Shown one piece after another: positions 59,237 to 64,000 of a stretch of DNA of 64,000 nt. How positions within the stretch are numbered: the first letter of the stretch is position 1; each line of letters opens with the position of its first letter. The notes beneath the pieces were generated by a model, which was not told the DNA's origin, did no database searches, and was given only the letters and a program-made list of their open reading frames with translations. The position numbers were made by a program, and so were the translations under genes. The DNA is from Neofusicoccum parvum (lineage: Eukaryota > Ascomycota > Dothideomycetes > Botryosphaeriales > Botryosphaeriaceae): NCBI GenBank assembly GCA_020912385.1, contig CP087211.1, positions 2,356,001-2,420,000 on the forward strand, read 5' to 3'.

Positions 59237-59911
59237 ATGACGACTCAAAGCCAGTCTCGTTGGTAAGCGTCACGGAAACTCCAGGCCGCTGCAATTCGGC
59301 ATCAGGTAGCGGATTGTGCACCTCCGGGGCGGCGCGCAACCGTGCTCAATCCAAGATTTGGGGCCGAGTTTGTTCTGATCGCTTGCCGGGACTGCGCTTA
59401 TACTTGAAACGAAGGATTACAGTGTCCAGTCGTCTTCTTCGACTGGCCAAGCGGAATCGAGATCCGCAGGGTCTTCGCAAAGAAGAAATACTCCCAGATC
59501 GCCTTTGTTCGGCAGGGAATCGAGGTTTGCCCTCGTGTTCGTTTCCTTGACTAGATGGAACCGTCGAGGGAATTGAAGAAAAGAGATCTGACAGGATATC
59601 TTCACCGGGCCATTCGAGAGTCCCTTTTTGGGATGGTCGAATCTATTTGCGTAGATCCCCACTCCTTCCTACCAATAGAAAAGTTTCTGAAAGGCGTGTA
59701 GGTGAAGACGCTTCCCTGGGTGCTTGAGATCTTTGAATCACTGGCTCTTCAGTCGGATGCGTGCTGAGAGATTAATCATCATGATGGAACGACGATGTCT
59801 AGTGTCAACCCTCCTTGCTGTTCTGCATCGTCTCCACTTCAGGGGCTGCGCCGCCAACGAGATCTACGTTTGTGGAAAAGGAACGACGAGACTGCCAACG
59901 CATTGCTCCAA
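59237..59911 (+). pseudogene. Decayed gene with five stop codons in one frame
   Basis: From ATG 59237..59239 one plus-strand frame reads protein-like for about 225 codons, interrupted by TAA 59264, TGA 59405, TAG 59552, TAG 59699 and TGA 59765 (first bases). Every one is a single C-to-T change from CAA, CGA or CAG, and no frameshift is needed. The segments use fungal codons (GTC TTC GAC ATC AAG) and have normal composition: AEFVLIACRDCAYT, PVVFFDWPSGIEIRRVF, KRDLTGYLHRAIRESLFGM. No family recognised. Random DNA of this composition would give about ten stops over this length, so stop number alone is not proof; codon bias is the main argument. The 3' end merges into a 17-A run. Confidence 0.45.
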
Positions 59912-61844
59912 AAAAAAAAAAAAAAAGTTCGTTCCTCATCTTGTCCCTTGACCTGGGTGTGCATTTTATTGCACTTTCAGACTCTGATAGCTGCTCAGTG
60001 TGTGAAGTAATCCAACATGCGAACAGCCTTTAAGCTCTCAACTTGCCGAAAGGATATAGAAAAACATGTGCGCAGATTAAAAGGGTCTCATGATTCTCGA
60101 TATCCGGTGGTCTGCGGTCTGCCTGACGATCTACTGTCTTAAAGCCGGGGGGGAACCTGGAGCACGAGGGATTGGAATTTAAAAGGGAAGCCGGGCGAAT
60201 AGCTCAAGCTTGGACATGTCAAGGCTCGGAATAAAATCTTCGTATATGCATTTGCGCATTGCGAGAAACAAGGGAGTGAAATTATTGTCTTTTACTTTCT
60301 GGGCGGATGAGGAAGTGTTGGAACAGAGCAAAAGGACGGATCACGTCCAATTGCTCCTGGAGGCTTGACAGCCCCTTATAAGTTATACCCCCCCTCCCTT
60401 GAACAAGGGAGAGAGACTAGCGCGGATTACTTTAACAGGAAGGCATGTGGCTATATTTTACTCTGAACTCTTGAACGCGAAACGACTCAAATCGTTCATG
60501 TTCAACGTTAACTACAGGTAACATTGCATTATTGCCTAGCGACGAGCTATCATGATGGTAAGATGGCGGGGCGCCTTTCAATGCGGTACCTCCCCATTGA
60601 ACAACCCCCTGGCACCCGCACGACTGCTATAGACGAGTTTTGAAAACGGACAAACAGATGAGACCGGCGCCGAAAGCCAGTGGTTATTACAAGGGGGTGC
60701 CACAGACAAGTGTTATACTCGCAATACCAAATCTGGCATCAGAGACCGTATCCAGCAATACATGGTGATTGCGGGGAAACGGATGGTCGTATGCGATGTT
60801 ATATCATGCTTGTCAACGATTCACAGCATTTGAAGTGAGGAATGCGTCAGCTGCTCCATCGCACAGATACTGCGCCATTTTCGCGAAGCAGCAGGCAGTC
60901 ATGTGTTCTGACGGGGCCCAGAGGAAACTCCACAAGGCTGCACCCCAGTGAGCCAAGACTCCATGCTACGTCCGGACGCAAGAGCACTCGTGTGTCGCAA
61001 GATTCAAATCTCGAAAGATTACCGGGCTTTGCTCGGAGATGAGAAAGGGTCAGACACTGAACGACCGGGGCTACGCGTATGACCGGTTCTTGTGACATAA
61101 ATTCTTTGGAGGACCATGTAGGCTATCGCAGGTATCCGCGGACCAGTACGTGGTATTGTGCAAGCTTTTCTGCTCTGAATAGCCGAGGTGTGAGTGGCGA
61201 GGGCGAGACTTCTTGAGCGGACTAGAAGTGAGGCGTCGGGGCAACGTGGAGAGGAAACAACCCGAATTTCTTCGAGGGAAAAGAAATGTCATACAAGTAG
61301 AAGAAAGCGAGAGCTCTCTGGGTGATCGCGAGTGATGATGGACGCCAGAGACGGGAGAGTGACGGTGTCCTCGCTTACGGTCGGCGATCACAAGCTCGTC
61401 TGGAAAGCATGTCCGAGAGTCTCAACAGCGTCCCGACCGCGGCGGGATGGTTTCTCCACCCGGCCTTGGTGGTGTTGAAGCGGAAGAGACAAGCGGCGGT
61501 GAGTGCCGGGCGTGAAACATGGACTGGCTGGGTCCGGCCCAATGACTCGCCGGCCCGCGCCCGTCACTCCAGTTTACGGCCGAACACCGGAGCCTGTTGG
61601 GGCGAGGCAGCAGCAGACGGCGCAACAGTCGCAGCCAGCTCCATTCCGTTTCCTCAACGCTCCTTGGCCGCCCTCTGCGTTGGTGATTAGTGATATCCAG
61701 CTCGGTATCTTTTTGCCTTTTGCAGGTGCTTTATGATTACTCTCCACCTGCGCGTCCTGCTTGCGATCCAGTTCAAAACCACCGCGAGTGTCGGAAAAGA
61801 GTAGGGAGTGAGAGTGAGAGCGCGCGAGAGAAAAAAAAAAAAAG
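59912..61844. other. Intergenic, AT-rich to about 61 kb, no gene seen
   Basis: Begins in a poly-A run (59910..59926). Short hairpin CTCCCTT/AAGGGAG near 60395. The last kilobase is the promoter side of the DUF829 gene; its leader ends in 13 A (61831..61843) one base before the ATG. Confidence 0.5.
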
Positions 61845-62786
61845 ATGGCCGACAAGCAGCCCACCACCAAGGGCCCCGCGCTCCCCGGCTTCCAGCGCCT
61901 CAACCACAAGACCTACCTGTACGACCCGGCCACCAGCAACAGCAACGGCGCCGCCGTCGAGCCCAGCGCCGCGTCGCTCGCGCCGCGCACCACGGGCACG
62001 CCCGGCCTGATCCTGCTGTGCTCGTGGATGGACGCCAGCCTGCGGCACGTGGCCAAGTACACCACCTACTACCAGGCCCTGTACCCGGCCACGCCCATCC
62101 TGCTGGTGACGTGCGCGACCAACGACTTCTTCTTCAGCACCGCCGCGCGCCAGAAGCGGGAGCTGGCCCCGGCCCTGGCCGCCATCTGCTCGTACTGCCC
62201 GGCCACCACCATCAACGGCAGCGGCAACAACAGCAGCAACAGCTCCACCGCCGACGGCGGCGGCCTCTTCGTCCACGCCCTCTCCAACGGCGGCTGCGGC
62301 CACCTGGCCATGATATGCGGGCAGTACCGGCTGCTGACGGGCGCCCCCCTACCCGCGCGCGCCGTCGTGTACGACTCGGCGCCGGGGCGGTCGCGCTTCA
62401 AGCAGGGCTTCGCGGCGATGAGCATGGCGCTGCCGTCGTTCCCGCTGGTGCGCTGGCCGCTGCAGGCCTTCATCGCCGCGCTGCTGGTCGTCTTCTTCCA
62501 CCTCCCGCCGCTGCTGGGCGTGCAGACGCTGTCCATGCAGATGCGCGACGTGCTCAACGACCCCGATCACCTGGCGCCCGCCGCCCCCCGCACCTACGCC
62601 TTCTCCGCCGCCGACGCCATCATCCTGGCCGCCGACGTCGAGGAGCATGCCGCCGAGGCGGAGGGCGCCAAGGGACTGAGCGTGCGGCGCGTGGTGTTCG
62701 AGGGGAGCCCGCACGTGGGCCACATGAGGCAGGAGCCGGCGCGGTACTGGGAGATGGTTGCGATGGCGTGGGAGAAGAGGGCTTGA
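61845..62786 (+). CDS. DUF829 / TMEM53-like (PaxU-type) alpha/beta-hydrolase-fold protein
   Basis: 313 residues, one exon. Family traits: LILLCSWMDASLRHVAKYTT (near residue 55), then PILLVTCATNDFFF, the elbow-like HALSNGGCGHLAMICGQYRL (near 147) with Ser in the nucleophile position, ARAVVYDSAPG, and a conserved end SPHVGHMRQEPARYWEMV containing the candidate catalytic His. A hydrophobic run FIAALLVVFFHLPPLLGV (about 208-225) may be a membrane span, as in TMEM53. PaxU is encoded in indole-diterpene clusters, but no other such genes are visible here, so a housekeeping role is more likely. A short Asn/Ser-rich insert (SGNNSSNSS) follows residue 125. Start is supported by the leader; the ATG is preceded by A13-G. 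Confidence 0.87.
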   Translation: MADKQPTTKGPALPGFQRLNHKTYLYDPATSNSNGAAVEPSAASLAPRTTGTPGLILLCSWMDASLRHVAKYTTYYQALYPATPILLVTCATNDFFFSTAARQKRELAPALAAICSYCPATTINGSGNNSSNSSTADGGGLFVHALSNGGCGHLAMICGQYRLLTGAPLPARAVVYDSAPGRSRFKQGFAAMSMALPSFPLVRWPLQAFIAALLVVFFHLPPLLGVQTLSMQMRDVLNDPDHLAPAAPRTYAFSAADAIILAADVEEHAAEAEGAKGLSVRRVVFEGSPHVGHMRQEPARYWEMVAMAWEKRA

Positions 62787-63676
62787 GAGAGGAAAGAAGG
62801 GAAAAAAACTCTTCGGGCGGTGGAAATGAATTGGTGGGTCCGATTGCTAGGAATGCGGACGGAGGGAAAGAAGGGCGTTTTGGCGATTGACTAGACTTTT
62901 TTATTTCCCCCGTGGGGCAGGACGGGTGCCCCGGCGGGTGTTTTGGATGGATCTTCAATTCCGTTGGATTGCACGCCTTACCTGCCACGAGACACCTGGA
63001 TGTAGTAATTCCGGGACGTCAGCGTGTTTGTTAGCATATGGATTTCTATCCGGGGGAAAGAGGAGGGACAGGACAGGCAATATGGCCCATGTGAAGCACC
63101 AATCTCCGCGTGAGCCGCAACACTTTTTTCTCTTCGGTCCCACGATCCGTTTGACGTCAGTGCTGGCGTAGTGCGGGGTAGCGGGGGCGCCCAGGGCTCG
63201 ATTTCTGGACCCTTTGCTGCACCCAACGGACCCTCAACACCAACGACTCGTCGAATGTTTGCTGCCGGATGCTCTCACGTTCCGCAAGGGGCATTCTTTC
63301 CCCGCAACGCGTGACGCGCCCGGCGCGTGGCCGCGCCAAACCTTCCCCGACCGGCGCGAAGTCCGCGGGGCACACGCCAGCCGCGGGGCAATCATTCCCC
63401 GACGCAGCTCCAGAGAGCTCCCAGACCATCGACGGCAGCTGCAACCCCACCAGAGCTCCAGAGCTGGCATCCCACATCCCACCACGAGCCAAACGCCGAG
63501 CAGATGGATTTAAAAAGGGCGGCTTGCGCCTTGCTCGGAGCCCGCTTCCAAGCATCCAATCCTCCCTCTCTTCTTCCCTCACCCCTCTTCTCTGCTCTGC
63601 TGAGCTCCATCCCCGTCCAGAAACCACACCCAGTCCAATCCCCGTCCTAACTCCGAGCCCCTCCACCACCGCCACC
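62787..63676. other. Intergenic, promoter of the Gfo/Idh/MocA gene
   Basis: 3' flank of the DUF829 gene then a CpG-rich region. TTTAAAAA at 63509..63516 is a possible TATA element 160 nt before the next start, followed by a C/T-rich leader. Confidence 0.5.
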
Positions 63677-64000
63677 ATGGCCCCGGGAGTCAACAACATG
63701 GACTCGCTCCACAACATGCCCGCCAAGGCGCCCACGCGGCAGGTGCAGATCGGCATCGTCGGGCTGGGCCGCATGGGCAAGCGGCACGCGAAGACGCTGA
63801 TGTACCGCACGCCGACGGCCAAGCTGGTCGCGGTGTGCACCATCAGCGAGGTCGAGTTGAAGTGGGCGCGCGAGTTCTGGGGGCCGGGCAGCGGCACGAC
63901 CGTGTACGACAACTACGACGACATGCTCAAGCACCCCGGGCTCGAGGCCGTGTGGGTGTCGACCAGCACCGACCTGCACGCGCCGCAGGCCAACGCGGCC
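63677..64000 (+). CDS. Gfo/Idh/MocA-family oxidoreductase (5' part)
   Basis: First 108 residues; the gene runs off the window. After a short lead (MAPGVNNMDSLHNMPAKA) comes the Rossmann NAD(P)-binding motif IGIVGLGRMGKRHAKTLMYR (GxGxxG), beta-2 LVAVCTISEVEL, then VYDNYDDMLKHPGLEAVWVS and TSTDLHAPQANAA, the usual order of the N-terminal domain, with STSTDLHA matching the conserved loop. Many members are inositol or sugar-lactone dehydrogenases; substrate cannot be told from this part. ATG in perfect GCCACCATGG context. Confidence 0.9.
   Translation, partial: MAPGVNNMDSLHNMPAKAPTRQVQIGIVGLGRMGKRHAKTLMYRTPTAKLVAVCTISEVELKWAREFWGPGSGTTVYDNYDDMLKHPGLEAVWVSTSTDLHAPQANAA

Noticed and set aside
61808..62890. 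360-codon plus-strand frame rich in Arg/Pro/Ala
   Set aside because: Frame-shifted shadow of the DUF829 gene, which has the recognised motifs.
1..64000. Transposon or CRISPR content
   Set aside because: No transposase, reverse transcriptase or integrase motif, no long terminal repeats and no spaced direct repeats were seen; CRISPR is not expected in a fungal genome.

Overview
The window is nuclear DNA of a filamentous ascomycete (Pezizomycotina). Evidence seen: short 47-96 nt spliceosomal introns, NNC/NNG-biased codons, and ascomycete genes such as noxR, a Rictor/Ste20 TORC2 subunit, uricase ending in AKL, a Celp0028-like secreted protein and a Tom6 with one intron. A Dothideomycete (possibly Botryosphaeriales) is a guess from the gene set. 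There is no prokaryotic, organellar or CRISPR signal. I rebuilt exon structures by hand from GT..AG or GC..AG sites that keep reading frame and family match.

Layout. 1-1.06 kb: 3' end of an NDUFAF7-type methyltransferase. 1.07-10.4 kb: gene-poor, an AT-richer block with one decayed gene (3.8-4.7 kb), then a CpG-rich block. 10.5-11.3 kb: a conserved acidic fungal protein. 11.3-22.4 kb: an 11-kb gene desert. 22.4-27.2 kb: TOM6, RPB10 and UTP17, the last two sharing a divergent promoter. 31.2-33.0 kb: noxR, with two GC-AG introns. 34.1-44.6 kb: CCS1, a coiled-coil protein, mitochondrial uL13, uricase, and the Rictor homologue behind a run of upstream ORFs. 48.6-50.3 kb: a RING/LON protein. 52.8-59.9 kb: an accessory island with three predicted secreted proteins, each with a TATA box 99-123 nt before its start codon, flanked by gene relics. 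61.8-64 kb: a DUF829/TMEM53-like protein and the start of a Gfo/Idh/MocA oxidoreductase.

How genes relate. Most are housekeeping: mitochondrial assembly and import (NDUFAF7, TOM6, uL13m), nuclear transcription and 40S biogenesis (RPB10, UTP17), reactive-oxygen handling (NoxR drives superoxide production, CCS1 loads copper on SOD1, uricase makes H2O2), and growth signalling (Rictor). These are neighbours, not an operon. The secreted-protein island is the accessory part. The most unusual items are a 113-residue secreted protein split over seven exons including a 13-nt exon, the paired GC-AG introns of noxR, overlapping upstream ORFs before the Rictor and RING/LON genes, and gene relics whose stop codons are mostly one C-to-T change from sense codons.
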